The translations under genes and the position numbers were made by a program. Below are positions 1 through 9,390 of a stretch of DNA of 64,000 bases, one piece after another. The DNA lies in NCBI RefSeq assembly GCF_030546575.1, contig NZ_JAUOTN010000002.1:310001-374000 (forward strand). The letters run 5' to 3'. The notes under the pieces were generated by a model that worked only from the letters and a program-made list of their open reading frames with translations, made no database searches and was not told the origin of the DNA. This stretch comes from Pontibacter coccineus (GTDB lineage: Bacteria; Bacteroidota; Bacteroidia; Cytophagales; Hymenobacteraceae). Within the stretch, counting starts at the first letter, position 1. Each line of letters opens with the position of its first letter.

Positions 1-933
1 CGAGCCGTAAACACCCACCACCGTCACAGTACCCGCGCGTCGTACGGCGTCCATGCATTTCTCGAGTACCTTCATAGTGCCTTTTTCCATCTGCACAACG
101 TTCATGGCTTTTTCCAGCACGGTGCGGTCGGCCTCCATACCTACGGCATCCACGCACACATCAGCCCCGTAGCCCCCGGTCATATCGCGTATCACCTGCA
201 CGGCATCCACTTCTGAAGCATTGATCACCTCCACATTGGCTGATTTGCGGGCTATCTCCAGACGGTAGTGCTCTATATCCACGCCAATCACCCGTTTGGC
301 TCCTTGCAGCCAAGCCGATTTCATGGCCATGATGCCTACCGGTCCGCATCCCCACACCACCACTGTCTCACCTCCTTTCAGCTGCGCCCAGTCAATAGCG
401 GCCCAACCGGTCGGGAAGATGTCTGTCAGGAAAAGCACCTGCTCGTCTGTCAGGTTATCTTGTACTTTGCGTGGACCGTAGTCAGCGTAAGGCACGCGCA
501 CGTACTCTGCCTGCCCGCCATTGTAGCCGCCGTAAATATCGGTATAGCCAAACAAAGCGGCGCCGACGCCCTTCATCATCGGGACTTCCCCTTCAGGTCC
601 GTAGTTATCCGGGTTGGAATTTTCGCAGTGCGTGGGAAGTTGCATGTTGCAGTAATGGCAGGTGCCGCAGGAAATAGGGAAGGGCACTACCACACGGTCG
701 CCTTTCTTAAGGTTTTTCACGCCTGTGCCCACTTCCTCGACAATGCCCATGAACTCGTGGCCCATCACCATGTCGCGGCCCTGGGGCACCATGCCGTTGT
801 AGATGTGCAGGTCGGAGCCGCAAATGGCCGTGGAGGTTACCCGAAGTATACAGTCGCGCGCGTCCTCTATGCTGGGGTCATCGATGGTCTCCACCTGTAT
901 GTCTTTCATTTTGTGGAATACTGCTGCTTTCAT
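1..933 (-). CDS. Zinc-dependent alcohol dehydrogenase, C-terminus cut by window edge
   Basis: Medium-chain dehydrogenase that would oxidise an alcohol or aldehyde substrate with NAD(P). I translated it from the ATG at 931-933; it stays open to base 1, so 311 codons are visible and the C-terminus is missing. Seen: the catalytic-zinc region CGSDLH near residue 38, the GHEFMG block, the structural zinc cluster CGTCHYCN with a fourth Cys eight residues on, and the nucleotide-binding WGCGPVG. The long spacer after the structural zinc site resembles the glutathione-independent formaldehyde dehydrogenase and threonine dehydrogenase-like subgroup, but the substrate cannot be read from sequence. It diverges from the acetyltransferase at 1090 across about 155 bp. 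The family is secure; the substrate is not. Confidence 0.85.
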   Translation of the reverse strand, partial: MKAAVFHKMKDIQVETIDDPSIEDARDCILRVTSTAICGSDLHIYNGMVPQGRDMVMGHEFMGIVEEVGTGVKNLKKGDRVVVPFPISCGTCHYCNMQLPTHCENSNPDNYGPEGEVPMMKGVGAALFGYTDIYGGYNGGQAEYVRVPYADYGPRKVQDNLTDEQVLFLTDIFPTGWAAIDWAQLKGGETVVVWGCGPVGIMAMKSAWLQGAKRVIGVDIEHYRLEIARKSANVEVINASEVDAVQVIRDMTGGYGADVCVDAVGMEADRTVLEKAMNVVQMEKGTMKVLEKCMDAVRRAGTVTVVGVYGS

Positions 934-1089
934 AGTTTATTTTTTAGGTTTCCGTATTAGCTTCTATAAGCTTTTGTATTTTTCAGTACTTCAGTTTAAC
1001 GTAAGCAGTGAAGGCGGGTTATTGCGGGAACCGTGTTATTGGCCCTGGTGCTGGCTGCGTTTAGTTCTTGTGTTTCAAATATTTACATC

Positions 1090-1965
1090 ATGCAAACTCA
1101 GGCTTCTTATACTTTCTCCTTTTTGCGTGAACACGATGTTCCCGCGCTCTACGATACCTATGTGGCGGCTTTTGCCGACTACATCATCCCCATCAAAGTA
1201 AGCAGGGAGGAATTTTCCATGAAGTTCAAGCGGGAAGGAGTAGAACCTACCTTCTGTGTGGGCGCCTTCTACGGCGGGCAATTGGTGGGCTTCATAATGA
1301 CTGGGCTGGGGGAGTGGCAGGGCGTACCCACCGCTTACAACGCGGGCACAGGTGTGATGCCTGAGCATCGGGGGCATCAGTTAACCCAACGGCTCTATAC
1401 GTTCCTGCTACCCAAGCTGCGCGAAAGTGGCATTGAACAATGTTTGCTGGAGGTTATCGAGGGCAATGTGGCCGCCTTTAAGGTATACCGCTCCCTTGGC
1501 TTCGAGGTAAGCCGTTCGCTGGATTGCTACCGGAGCCCCGTTGGCGAATTGCTGCTTTCAGACGAAGAGTCTGAGCCTGTGGCGGAAATCAGGCAGGCTG
1601 GCAAGCCAGACTGGAAAACCTATGATAATTTTTGTGATATAAGGCCGAGCTGGCAAAACACCAAAGAGGCTTTTTGCAAAAACCCCGATCAGAAACTGGT
1701 GCTAGAGGCCTATGCAGAAGAACAACCGGTAGGCTACCTGGCTTTACTCCCGCGTACAGGCGTTATTGCCCAATTGGGGGTGCATCCGGCTAACCGTAAC
1801 CAGGGTATAGCGAAGGCGCTGCTGAAAGAAGCGATAAAACAAACCCCGGCCTCGGCCCTGTTGCTGCTCAACATAGATCATACAAGCACCACCCTGGCTG
1901 CTTTTTTAGAGCGTATGCATCTCAACCGCTTTCTCACACAGCACGAAATGCTCCTGCGCCTGTAG
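1090..1965 (+). CDS. Double GNAT-domain acetyltransferase
   Basis: Two consecutive GNAT folds in one chain of 291 residues. The N-terminal half has the acetyl-CoA-binding pattern around VMPEHRGHQLTQRL and the NVAAFKVYRSLGFEV motif. The C-terminal half repeats it with LGVHPANRNQGIAKALL. These are the motif A and B blocks of the family, which transfers an acetyl group from acetyl-CoA to an amine. The reading frame extends upstream to 1033, but that part encodes a hydrophobic run unlike any GNAT N-terminus, so the ATG at 1090 is preferred. Substrate unknown. The next gene starts about 86 bp downstream on the same strand, so co-transcription is possible. Confidence 0.8.
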   Translation: MQTQASYTFSFLREHDVPALYDTYVAAFADYIIPIKVSREEFSMKFKREGVEPTFCVGAFYGGQLVGFIMTGLGEWQGVPTAYNAGTGVMPEHRGHQLTQRLYTFLLPKLRESGIEQCLLEVIEGNVAAFKVYRSLGFEVSRSLDCYRSPVGELLLSDEESEPVAEIRQAGKPDWKTYDNFCDIRPSWQNTKEAFCKNPDQKLVLEAYAEEQPVGYLALLPRTGVIAQLGVHPANRNQGIAKALLKEAIKQTPASALLLLNIDHTSTTLAAFLERMHLNRFLTQHEMLLRL

Positions 1966-2051
1966 CAGGTATGGCAATCCCCTTTAATCTGCCTAATTTG
2001 CAGCCTGAATTTTTATCACCGGGGCTTCAGTGCTCTTCAAAACTTAATTGT

Positions 2052-2381
2052 ATGAACACTGCGTGGATTTACCTGCTATTGGCAGGTATATGCGAAATTG
2101 GATGGGCCTTTGGTCTGAAGTATAGCGAAGGCTTTTCGAAACCTTTGATCAGCATTGTGACGGTCATCGTAATGATTCTGAGCTTTATCCTGCTGGCGCA
2201 AGCCATGAAAACGCTGCCGCTCGGCACTGCTTATGCCATCTGGACAGGTATAGGCGCCGCGGGTACCGCCATCCTGGGGATGATTTTCCTCAACGAGCCC
2301 AAAGACCTGATGCGGATACTGTGCCTGCTGATGATCGTGGCTGGCGTGGTGGGACTGAAGTACTTTGCCGAAAGCAATTAG
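2052..2381 (+). CDS. SMR-family exporter, Gdx/SugE-like (guanidinium exporter type)
   Basis: Small four-helix membrane transporter of 109 residues, the normal size for the small multidrug resistance family, which works as a dual-topology dimer. Seen: the membrane-embedded Glu in LLLAGICEIGWAFGLKY (about residue 13), the GTAYAIWTGIG loop and a C-terminal hydrophobic helix. In known families the WTGIG form is typical of Gdx/SugE guanidinium exporters, while EmrE-type multidrug pumps carry WSGLG, so guanidinium/proton exchange is the better guess. I chose the ATG at 2052; the upstream in-frame extension is not membrane-like. I see no guanidine riboswitch in the 86 bp ahead of it. Its end overlaps the stop of the convergent gene by four bases. 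Confidence 0.85.
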   Translation: MNTAWIYLLLAGICEIGWAFGLKYSEGFSKPLISIVTVIVMILSFILLAQAMKTLPLGTAYAIWTGIGAAGTAILGMIFLNEPKDLMRILCLLMIVAGVVGLKYFAESN

Positions 2382-3244
2382 CGGCTCAGCTGGAACACGT
2401 CGGCCTGCTCTTTGGTGAACAGGTATAGCGTGTTGTTGCTGATCAGGGCGGAGAGGTAGTTCTTGTCGGCAGGCAGGGGCAAGGTGCGCTCCTGAAGCTT
2501 GTACAGATCGAAGAAGTGCAGCGCGTTGTCTTTCACAAAGTATAGCTCATTCCCCTTGAAAGATATGTAAGTCACCCCCGCAAAAGGCAGCTTCTTTTTG
2601 TAGTTACCCAGGTTGTCGAATACATAGATGCCGCTGTTATAATCGAGCAGGTAGACCATGTTCTGATACTCCCGGATAAAGCGCACATCAAAGCGGGCTT
2701 TGTCGAGGATAAGATTGAGCGGGGTTTCGATGATGGGTTTCTGGTAGCGCAGGTCCAGCTTGCTGAGCGTGAAGTCTGATTCGTTGAAGAGCCAGAAGCT
2801 GTCGTCGGAGGTGAGGGTGGCTGCCTGTACGTTGCCCATGTAGCCCAGGTCGGTCAGGCGGGTGTTGGCGATGGGGCGCATAAAACGGTCGAGTAGGGTG
2901 AGCTCCTGTCGGTCTTCGTAAAAGAGAAAGACTTTCATGGGGTTCCAGGCTTCCACGGCTGTGATGCGTCCCCGGCTGGGAGGCGAAAAAGTGTTGACCG
3001 GCTTGCCCAGTGTGTCGATCACAAACAGGTTCTGGCTCTGGTCCATGAGGTATACGCTGCCGTTTCGGGCTACTGACACCGTAGCCGGAGAGGAGATGGC
3101 AAAGCTGTGGCTGAAGGTGAGCGCAACCGATGAGTCCGGCTGCTGCGCGAATGCAGGTATAGCCAGCACGGCCAGGAGCAGGTATAGGACTGCGCTCAGG
3201 TATAGCCTACTGTTCAAAATACTCCAGTTTAAGGTCTTTGCCAT
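2378..3244 (-). CDS. Exported beta-propeller-like protein
   Basis: 288 residues with an N-terminal signal peptide (hydrophobic run YLSAVLYLLLAVLAIPAFA, cleavage likely after AFA). The rest is short alternating strands with repeated blade-like units such as NGSVYLMDQSQNLFVIDTLG and NMVYLLDYNSGIYVFDNLG, consistent with an NHL- or PQQ-like propeller in the periplasm. No catalytic motif is visible. Its start overlaps the end of lpxH by 38 bases, so the two are translationally coupled and belong to the rsfS-ftsH-LUD-lpxH transcription unit. A TTG a few codons downstream could be an alternative start and would still leave a signal peptide. Function unknown. Confidence 0.7.
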   Translation of the reverse strand: MAKTLNWSILNSRLYLSAVLYLLLAVLAIPAFAQQPDSSVALTFSHSFAISSPATVSVARNGSVYLMDQSQNLFVIDTLGKPVNTFSPPSRGRITAVEAWNPMKVFLFYEDRQELTLLDRFMRPIANTRLTDLGYMGNVQAATLTSDDSFWLFNESDFTLSKLDLRYQKPIIETPLNLILDKARFDVRFIREYQNMVYLLDYNSGIYVFDNLGNYKKKLPFAGVTYISFKGNELYFVKDNALHFFDLYKLQERTLPLPADKNYLSALISNNTLYLFTKEQADVFQLSR

Positions 3245-3977
3245 CGTATACGCCGTAAGAGCAAAAATTGACCCATTCTCCGAGGTTCACATACCGGCTG
3301 CCGCCGTTAATGGGCATGTCGAGGGGCAGGTGGCGGTGACCGAATATGTAGAAGTCGTGGTGCTGCTCGCTTTCCACTTCTTTGCAGTACTGCACCAGCC
3401 ATTCCTCCTCCCCAAAAAACTTCTCGTCTTCCTTGGTGTTGCTGATGCGGCTTCTGCGTGACCACCTGTTGGCAATGCCTATACCTGCGTTGGGGTGAAG
3501 CCAGCCAAACATCCACTGACAGGCTTTGTTATTGAACACCTTCTTGAGCACTTTGTAAGTGTGGTCGCCCGGACCCAGGCCATCGCCGTGCCCGATGTAG
3601 AATTTGTGTCCGCCAAAATTAGTCGAGATGGGCTCCCGGATGATGGGAATGTTGAGCTCTTCCGGGAAGTAGTCGAACATCCACATGTCGTGGTTTCCCG
3701 TGAAAAAGAGCACCGGTATACCTGCATCGGTCAGTTCGGCCAGTTTGCCCTGCAGCCGGATAAAGCCCTTCGGTATGGCGTGGCGGTACTCGAACCAAAA
3801 ATCGAATATGTCGCCCAGCAGCAGGATGGCCGCCGCGTCGTGCTTCACGGAGTCGAGCCAGCGCACAATCTTTTTCTCGCGGGCGCGGCTCTGCTCGGCG
3901 TTGGGCACACCCAAGTGAAAGTCAGAGGCGAAATACACTTTCTGGCCGGGAGCCAGCTGGTCAATTCGGAAGGTCAT
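3207..3977 (-). CDS. lpxH: UDP-2,3-diacylglucosamine diphosphatase (LpxH-type)
   Basis: Calcineurin-like metallophosphoesterase of 256 residues. All metal-binding blocks are present in order: DFHLG (19-23), GDIFDFW (55-61), GNHD (94-97), GHGD (129-132) and GHRH (213-216). The GDIFDFWFEYR form and the conserved tryptophan and histidine spacing match LpxH rather than generic phosphoesterases. It removes UMP from UDP-2,3-diacylglucosamine to give lipid X, the fourth step of lipid A synthesis, at the inner face of the inner membrane. Its start overlaps the upstream LUD gene by 17 bases. Assignment by motif reading; a paralogous Bacteroidota phosphoesterase of the same fold cannot be fully excluded. 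Confidence 0.82.
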   Translation of the reverse strand: MTFRIDQLAPGQKVYFASDFHLGVPNAEQSRAREKKIVRWLDSVKHDAAAILLLGDIFDFWFEYRHAIPKGFIRLQGKLAELTDAGIPVLFFTGNHDMWMFDYFPEELNIPIIREPISTNFGGHKFYIGHGDGLGPGDHTYKVLKKVFNNKACQWMFGWLHPNAGIGIANRWSRRSRISNTKEDEKFFGEEEWLVQYCKEVESEQHHDFYIFGHRHLPLDMPINGGSRYVNLGEWVNFCSYGVYDGKDLKLEYFEQ

Positions 3978-4611
3978 CTATCAGGAAAAGTACGAGCTGT
4001 TTTGGGCCGTGAGCGCCCATTACCAATGTTTTTTCGATATCGGCCGTGCGGCTCGGGCCACTCACTAACGATACCATGGAGGGAAAGTTCTCCTTATACT
4101 TGTCGCGCACCCGCTGCAGACCATCTTTGATGTCGGGCACCAGTTGGCTTGCTTTGGCCACCACCATGTGCGTTTCCGGGTAGATGCTCAGGCGCCGGCC
4201 ACCGGCATTGCCCGAACTTACCAGAATACTGCCGGTGCGTGTCACCAATGCTTCGCAAGTAGTGAGGCTGGCCTGTGCTTTTTGTATGAAATCCTCTTCC
4301 GTGGAGGTGAAATCTATACCTGCCTGGTAGAGGATGTTCTGCAGGTTGGGCTCCCAAACGTGCAGGAACTCGATCTGCTGCTCTCTTTTCAGATTGAAAA
4401 GCTGGTCAAAAAAATCCTCCTCGTCTTCGCAGTATACAAAAAGGCCACTGTTGGCGAGAAAAGTCTGTGCAAAGGCAATGGATTGATCTTCAGCTAGTGG
4501 CAAATGCAGAGGCGAGCTGAAGTCAGGGGTGGGAGGCAGAAAAGGCGCTGACTTAGCCAGCGCCTCTCTTACTCTTCTTAATACAATTTCTTTCGATTTT
4601 GCTTCGTACAT
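3961..4611 (-). CDS. LUD-domain protein (LutC/YkgG family)
   Basis: 216-residue cytosolic protein with the LUD signature: TCEALVTRTGSILVSSG in the middle, the THMVVAKASQLVPDI segment, and a SGPSRTADIEKTLVMGAHGP C-terminal block. LutC-type proteins take part in lactate utilisation complexes with the iron-sulfur proteins LutA and LutB, but neither is present here. The gene lies 12 bp after ftsH in the same unit, a neighbourhood seen in other Bacteroidota, so a role in lactate oxidation is uncertain. It overlaps lpxH by 17 bases. Family secure, function not. Confidence 0.8.
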   Translation of the reverse strand: MYEAKSKEIVLRRVREALAKSAPFLPPTPDFSSPLHLPLAEDQSIAFAQTFLANSGLFVYCEDEEDFFDQLFNLKREQQIEFLHVWEPNLQNILYQAGIDFTSTEEDFIQKAQASLTTCEALVTRTGSILVSSGNAGGRRLSIYPETHMVVAKASQLVPDIKDGLQRVRDKYKENFPSMVSLVSGPSRTADIEKTLVMGAHGPKQLVLFLIDDLPN

Positions 4612-4623
4612 GCTCGGGGTTTA

Positions 4624-6759
4624 TCAAGCAGTTCTGCTGTTAATGGTATCGTTCGGGTTAGCAGGCGCATCGTTCTGAATAGGTGTGCCCGGCACGCTGC
4701 CTTGGCCATTCTGCTCCGGGTGCTCTGTCTGGCCAACCTCTACCGGATGCTGCTCGTGGATCACTTCGCTCTTTGTTTTGCTGCGATCCGTACCGGCTGT
4801 GTGTGCCTGGTAAGTCGTGAGCTCATCAAAAGGACGTTTGCCAACCAGTCGCTCCAGATCACTCTGGAACAGGATTTCTTTCTGCAGCAACTCCTGCGCC
4901 ACTATTTCCAGTTCCCTTGCCTTATCCGTCAGCAATTGCTTGGTGCGGAGATAAGCGGTCTCGATGATGTTGCGTACCTCGTTATCGATGGTTTCGGCGG
5001 TGGCTTCAGAATATGGCTTGTTGAACGTCATGTCCGTCTGCTTCGAGTCGTAGAACGACACATTACCAATCTTCGCGTTCATACCATACATCGTCACGAT
5101 GCTGTAAGCCATTTTGGTGATACGCTCCAGGTCACTCAAAGCGCCTGTCGAGATCTTTCCAAATACCAGCTCCTCGGCGGCACGTCCACCCAGGGCCATG
5201 CACATTTCGTCGATCAGCTGCTCGGTGGTATACAGGAACTGCTCTTTCGGTAAGTACTGCGCGTACCCCAGCGCGGCAACGCCACGTGGAACAATGCTCA
5301 CTTTCACCAACGGATCGGCGTGCTCCAGGAACCAACCTGCAATGGCGTGACCCGCTTCGTGGTAAGCCACGATCTTCTTCTCTCCGGGAGAGATGATCTT
5401 GTTCTTCTTCTCCAGACCACCGATCACACGGTCGATGGCGTCGTTGAAGTCCTGCTGGTCAACTGCCTTCTTGTTACGGCGGGCAGCGATCAGCGCGGCC
5501 TCGTTACACACGTTGGCAATCTCGGCGCCGGCAAAGCCTGGCGTCTGGGCTGCCAATTTACGGGCATCCACATCAGCAGCCAAAGTGAGCGGCTTCAAAT
5601 GCACATCAAATATCTCAGTACGGCCGTTGATGTCCGGCTTGTCGATGCTGATCTGACGGTCAAAACGACCCGGACGAAGCAGTGCGGAGTCCAGGGTGTC
5701 AGGGCGGTTGGTCGCTGCCAGGATGATGACACCCGAGTCAGTTGCAAAACCGTCCATTTCCACCAGCAGGGAGTTCAGTGTGTTCTCGCGCTCGTCGTTG
5801 CCACCTGGCGTAGCGCCACGGCTACGGTGACGGCCAATGGCGTCAATCTCGTCAATGAAGATGATACACGGCGCCTTGGCTTTCGCCTGCTTGAACAGGT
5901 CACGCACACGGGCCGCACCCACACCTACGAACATCTCCACAAAGTCAGAACCTGAAAGCGAGAAGAACGGCACGTCGGCTTCACCGGCCACTGCTTTGGC
6001 CAGCAAGGTCTTACCCGTGCCCGGAGGGCCTACCAGGAGCGCACCTTTCGGGATTTTACCACCCAGGATCGTGAATTTGCTTGGGTTCTTGAGGAACTCC
6101 ACAATCTCCTGAATCTCTTCTTTCGCCTCTTCCAGGCCAGCCACGTCCTTAAACGTGATCTTTACCTTGTTCTCAGCGTCGAAAAGGGCTGCTTTAGACT
6201 TGCCGATGTTGAAGATCTGACCACCTGCGCCACCCGCTGTTACGCGGCGCATCAGGAACCAGAAACCAAACAGCAACAGGATCAGGAAGCCCCACTGGAA
6301 GAAGAAATCAGCGAAGCCGGTGCGGGTCTCAATGGTGTAAGGCACACGGTTCTCACGCGGGATGTTCTCCTGCAGTTTTTCATAGTCCTCTTTAAAAGAC
6401 TCTGCTGTGATGATGGTGAAGTGGTAGTGCGGACCCTGGTCCATATTGCCCAGAGTGCCGCGGCTTGACAGCTCGCGGCTGTACTTTTCATTCTTCAGGG
6501 CATCATCCTTCAGGTATATCTCCACGATTTTGCCGTTCACGATGGTTAGTTTCTTCACATCGTTACTGAGCAGCATCTCTTCAAAGTTCTGCTGGGTGGT
6601 TTCTACAGAGGCGTTGCTCTTGTTAAGCCAGGTGAGTCCGAAAATAAGTAGGATGAGTACCGCCAGCATCCACAGCTGCATAGTAGGCCGTGGGGGCGTC
6701 TGGGGTATCATCGGCTTTTTCTTTTTGTTATTATTTCCTTTATTATTCTTTTCAGCCAT
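4624..6759 (-). CDS. ftsH: ATP-dependent zinc metalloprotease FtsH
   Basis: Membrane-anchored AAA+ protease of 711 residues that extracts and degrades unstable membrane and cytosolic proteins. Seen in order: first membrane helix about 28-45, periplasmic domain, second helix about 151-170, Walker A GPPGTGKT (244-251), Walker B IIFIDEID (299-306), arginine-finger region RPGRFDR, and zinc site HEAGH (467-471). The C-terminus carries an extra acidic, Pro/Asn-rich tail of about 70 residues, common in Bacteroidota FtsH. It follows rsfS and precedes the LUD gene. Length and motifs are normal, with no sign of damage. Confidence 0.98.
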   Translation of the reverse strand: MAEKNNKGNNNKKKKPMIPQTPPRPTMQLWMLAVLILLIFGLTWLNKSNASVETTQQNFEEMLLSNDVKKLTIVNGKIVEIYLKDDALKNEKYSRELSSRGTLGNMDQGPHYHFTIITAESFKEDYEKLQENIPRENRVPYTIETRTGFADFFFQWGFLILLLFGFWFLMRRVTAGGAGGQIFNIGKSKAALFDAENKVKITFKDVAGLEEAKEEIQEIVEFLKNPSKFTILGGKIPKGALLVGPPGTGKTLLAKAVAGEADVPFFSLSGSDFVEMFVGVGAARVRDLFKQAKAKAPCIIFIDEIDAIGRHRSRGATPGGNDERENTLNSLLVEMDGFATDSGVIILAATNRPDTLDSALLRPGRFDRQISIDKPDINGRTEIFDVHLKPLTLAADVDARKLAAQTPGFAGAEIANVCNEAALIAARRNKKAVDQQDFNDAIDRVIGGLEKKNKIISPGEKKIVAYHEAGHAIAGWFLEHADPLVKVSIVPRGVAALGYAQYLPKEQFLYTTEQLIDEMCMALGGRAAEELVFGKISTGALSDLERITKMAYSIVTMYGMNAKIGNVSFYDSKQTDMTFNKPYSEATAETIDNEVRNIIETAYLRTKQLLTDKARELEIVAQELLQKEILFQSDLERLVGKRPFDELTTYQAHTAGTDRSKTKSEVIHEQHPVEVGQTEHPEQNGQGSVPGTPIQNDAPANPNDTINSRTA

Positions 6760-6790
6760 GAATGTGTTGTTTCAGATACATGAAATACAG

Positions 6791-6821
6791 GAAGGAATCC
6801 CTCTTTGTTCAGGATTCCTTC
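6791..6821 (-). other. Intergenic hairpin between rsfS and ftsH
   Basis: A perfect 10-bp stem, GAAGGAATCC pairing with GGATTCCTTC around an 11-nt loop, sits between the rsfS stop and the ftsH start. On the minus strand it is not followed by a run of T, so it is unlikely to be a complete terminator. It could be a processing or mRNA-stability element that sets different levels for the two genes. Confidence 0.4.
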
Positions 6822-6827
6822 TTTGGG

Positions 6828-7202
6828 TTAAGCATCTTCTATACGTTTGATGCCGGCATCACCCCATAGTTCCTCAAGCGCATAGAATTCGCGCTTGTCT
6901 TTCAGAAACACGTGCGCCACTACGTCTACGTAGTCCAGCAGCACCCACTCCTTGTTGGTGCGGCCTTCGCTCTGCCAGGGATTCTGGCGTACGGCTTTAA
7001 ATATTTCCTCTTCTATGGAAGACGCAATAGCGTCAAGCTGCGAGTCTGATGATGCGGATGCGATCACAAAGTAATCAGACACGGCATTTTTGAGTGACTT
7101 CAGGTTAAGAACGACAATATTGCTGGCTTTCTTTTCCTGCATGCCTTTTACTACAAGCTCTGCCAATATGTCTGAATTGGCCTCAGCCTTGGTTTCTTTC
7201 AT
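6828..7202 (-). CDS. rsfS: Ribosomal silencing factor RsfS
   Basis: 124-residue Iojap-family protein that binds ribosomal protein uL14 on the large subunit and blocks subunit joining during starvation. Seen: the VSDYFVIASASSDSQLDAIA block, EWVLLDYVDVVAHVF and the C-terminal FYALEELWGDA, which are the family's conserved strands. The size is typical. It is the first gene of the minus-strand unit leading into ftsH, and shares a 49-bp divergent promoter region with the biotin ligase at 7252. Confidence 0.95.
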   Translation of the reverse strand: MKETKAEANSDILAELVVKGMQEKKASNIVVLNLKSLKNAVSDYFVIASASSDSQLDAIASSIEEEIFKAVRQNPWQSEGRTNKEWVLLDYVDVVAHVFLKDKREFYALEELWGDAGIKRIEDA

Positions 7203-7225
7203 TTGTACTACTTAAATTTGATTTA

Positions 7226-7233
7226 CAAAAGTA
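7226..7233 (-). promoter_or_regulatory. Candidate -7 box for the rsfS-ftsH unit
   Basis: On the minus strand TACTTTTG matches the Bacteroidota -7 consensus TAnnTTTG, 24 bp before the rsfS ATG. I do not see a TTTG -33 element at the expected 19-21 bp spacing, so the match rests on one box. Confidence 0.4.
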
Positions 7234-7251
7234 CTAAATTCTGTTCAATGT

Positions 7252-8001
7252 ATGGTGCCTAATACGCTGTTTATGGGCCAGCAGCTGTTTTTTCTGCCGG
7301 TTTGTACATCCACCAACTCCGAAGCCCAGCAGCTACTCCTCAAAAATGAAGCCACAGAGGGCTGTGTGGTGCTTACGGACGAGCAGACGCATGGTCGCGG
7401 CCAGCGGGGCAACACGTGGGAGGCAGCTCCCGGGAAGAACATCACACTTTCTGTAATTCTGTCACCTGTTTTTCTGGCTGTCAGGCACCAGTTTCACCTC
7501 AACATGGCTGTTTCGCTGGCAGTGCTTGACCTGTTGCGCGAACAGGGGCTGGAGCAGGCCCGTGTCAAGTGGCCCAACGACCTTTACTTCGAGGACAGGA
7601 AGCTTGGCGGGATTCTGATAGAAAACACAGTTACCGGTCAATCCATACAACACAGTATCGTGGGGATTGGTTTAAACGTAAATCAGCTTCATTTCGGAAT
7701 CGGCACGGCCACTTCGCTGGCAGCCGAGGTAGGTACGCAACTCGACGTGAAAAGATTGGTGAACCGGTTACTCGAACTGCTCGAAAAACGCTACCTGGAG
7801 CTACGCAGCGGAAGAATCGATAAGTTAAAGTACGAATACCTGCAGGCGCTATACCGTTACCAGGAGTCGCATGGGTATCAGATTGGTTCGGAACAGGTGC
7901 AGGGCCGGATTATGGGAGTGGATGAAGTCGGCAGACTGGCGCTTGATGTGGAGGGCGAGCTGCGCTACTTCGCTTTCAAAGAAATCGCTTATATTATCTG
8001 A
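7252..8001 (+). CDS. birA: Biotin--[acetyl-CoA-carboxylase] ligase
   Basis: 249-residue monofunctional biotin protein ligase, which makes biotinyl-AMP and biotinylates the carboxyl-carrier protein. Seen: the substrate-binding CTSTNSEA, the adenylate loop GRGQRGNTW (about residues 47-55), KWPNDLYF and GGILIE, then a small C-terminal SH3-like domain. The N-terminal DNA-binding domain of the E. coli repressor-type BirA is absent, so it should not be a transcription regulator. The last eight bases overlap the 3' end of the convergent YceI gene. Confidence 0.92.
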   Translation: MVPNTLFMGQQLFFLPVCTSTNSEAQQLLLKNEATEGCVVLTDEQTHGRGQRGNTWEAAPGKNITLSVILSPVFLAVRHQFHLNMAVSLAVLDLLREQGLEQARVKWPNDLYFEDRKLGGILIENTVTGQSIQHSIVGIGLNVNQLHFGIGTATSLAAEVGTQLDVKRLVNRLLELLEKRYLELRSGRIDKLKYEYLQALYRYQESHGYQIGSEQVQGRIMGVDEVGRLALDVEGELRYFAFKEIAYII

Positions 8002-8587
8002 AGCTGAACTTTTTGATGGCCACAATCTGCTGCGGCTCTGGCTCAGTGGGGGTAAGCGGCATTTTGAGCGAAACGTGCATGGTGCTGGCGCCATAGCCTG
8101 AACTTAGCTTGGGTGCCTGGATGTGGTGATCGGCCAGTTTGACCGGAAAGTCAGTTATAAGTTGCCAGGAGTTTCCCTTCTGTACGATCGTACCCGTAAT
8201 CGTTCTCTTTTTAGAAACGCCGTGAATGGTTAGTATACCTGCAGCGGTCACTTTCGCCTCCCCCTTCGCGGAAAACGGACTTTTTTCTGTGATCTTGCCT
8301 ACAAAGGTCGCTTTTTGAAAGCGGCCGCTTTGCATGTACTTGTCGTTGAAGCGCTCCTGCATGAGCGAATTCAGGAACTGGAAAGAGGTAATGGGAACAT
8401 CGAATCTGAATTTGCCAGTCTCCAGGTCAACCAGCCCGTTGGCGGACTCGGAGGTGCCCTTGATCAGGCTGAGCGGGGCGCCGGCCTCAAACACGATAGT
8501 GCCGATGCCCTTATAGGAGCCTGTCTGGGCCTGTGCCTGCGGGAGTAGCCAGCAAAGGCTGCATACAACTAGGAGTAGCTTTTTCAT
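7994..8587 (-). CDS. YceI-family periplasmic lipocalin-like protein
   Basis: 197 residues with a signal peptide (KKLLLVVCSLCWLLPQAQA). The mature part carries the YceI pattern: GIGTIVFEAGAPLSLIKGTS, a FRFDVPITSFQFLNSLMQER strand pair, and the LTIHGVSKKRTITGTI block. YceI proteins form an extended lipocalin barrel that binds isoprenoid lipids, often in the periplasm. No partner such as cytochrome b561 is adjacent. Convergent with birA, with overlapping ends. Confidence 0.85.
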   Translation of the reverse strand: MKKLLLVVCSLCWLLPQAQAQTGSYKGIGTIVFEAGAPLSLIKGTSESANGLVDLETGKFRFDVPITSFQFLNSLMQERFNDKYMQSGRFQKATFVGKITEKSPFSAKGEAKVTAAGILTIHGVSKKRTITGTIVQKGNSWQLITDFPVKLADHHIQAPKLSSGYGASTMHVSLKMPLTPTEPEPQQIVAIKKFSFR

Positions 8588-9390
8588 ACATTCTTGTCTT
8601 CTCTTCTTGTTCAGCTTTCCTTCTTTTTATTTAACTAATCTGAGCTGAGATAGTTAAGCCCGTTTACTAAAAATAACCCGTCACTGAGGATGTTTTTGTT
8701 GTTTAGCCTCCCCTGTCGCTGCTTGCGCATCTGTTCTTTTCTTTCTTTCCGGCACGCCAAGTATAGGAGATCGACTTGACCCAGAGCCCAAACCTGGCTG
8801 CTTCAAACTATTTTTTCAAAATTATTGGTCTAAGCCATACGATGTGGCACAAATGAATTAGTGCAATGATTCGTTTGTTTTTGATGTAACGGGGCGTCTG
8901 CTGCTGAGTTGCACATTTTATATGTATAGCCCTATAGTTCAATCAGATTCTTTTTATCTTTATAAATGTACTTTAGGCCTCTTTAGGGTTTATGTTGCTT
9001 GATTCCGGAAATAAGATAACGGCTTAACGTTATGTGAGGGAGTTAGATTTGGATAGTATAATATTAATAATAGTGGCGGATTTAAAATGTATGAGCTGTG
9101 ACAGGTGAGTCCAATTTGTATTATCATAACACAGGACCTGATGTAGATGATTTTGCTGAATGCGATGCAACCTCAGGTATAGGTATGGGGTCATGGTGGT
9201 GCAAAGGGTATTGAAAGGCATGGTTCTTGATAATGTCCCTGCGATGCCAAATCATGAAAAATCTCAGGTATAGCTATTTCTATAGTATCCTGTATTTTTA
9301 ATTAGATTTTTTCTATTTACTATATTTTGGTATATCTTTGACAGCCTGCCAGCTCGTGGCCAGGACCTTTAGAAAAGCGAGGTGTGATAT
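8588..9390. other. 803-bp intergenic region
   Basis: AT-rich stretch between the YceI gene and a T9SS-tailed protein. I found no convincing gene on either strand; the longest frame (9030-9221 minus) has no signal, domain or plausible composition. It holds several copies of the GGTATAG word (for example 9173-9182 and 9267-9274) and the promoter candidate at 9333. Confidence 0.5.
9333..9340 (+). promoter_or_regulatory. Candidate -7 box
   Basis: TATCTTTG fits TAnnTTTG and lies 50 bp before the ATG at 9391. The -33 region is a T-rich tract without a clear TTTG, so this is tentative. Confidence 0.35.

Noticed and set aside
268-960. 230-codon plus-strand frame at the window start
   Set aside because: The minus strand encodes a zinc alcohol dehydrogenase with all motifs across this stretch.
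1966-2051. Possible guanidine riboswitch before the SMR exporter
   Set aside because: The leader is only about 86 bp and I could not fold the conserved ykkC-type elements in it.
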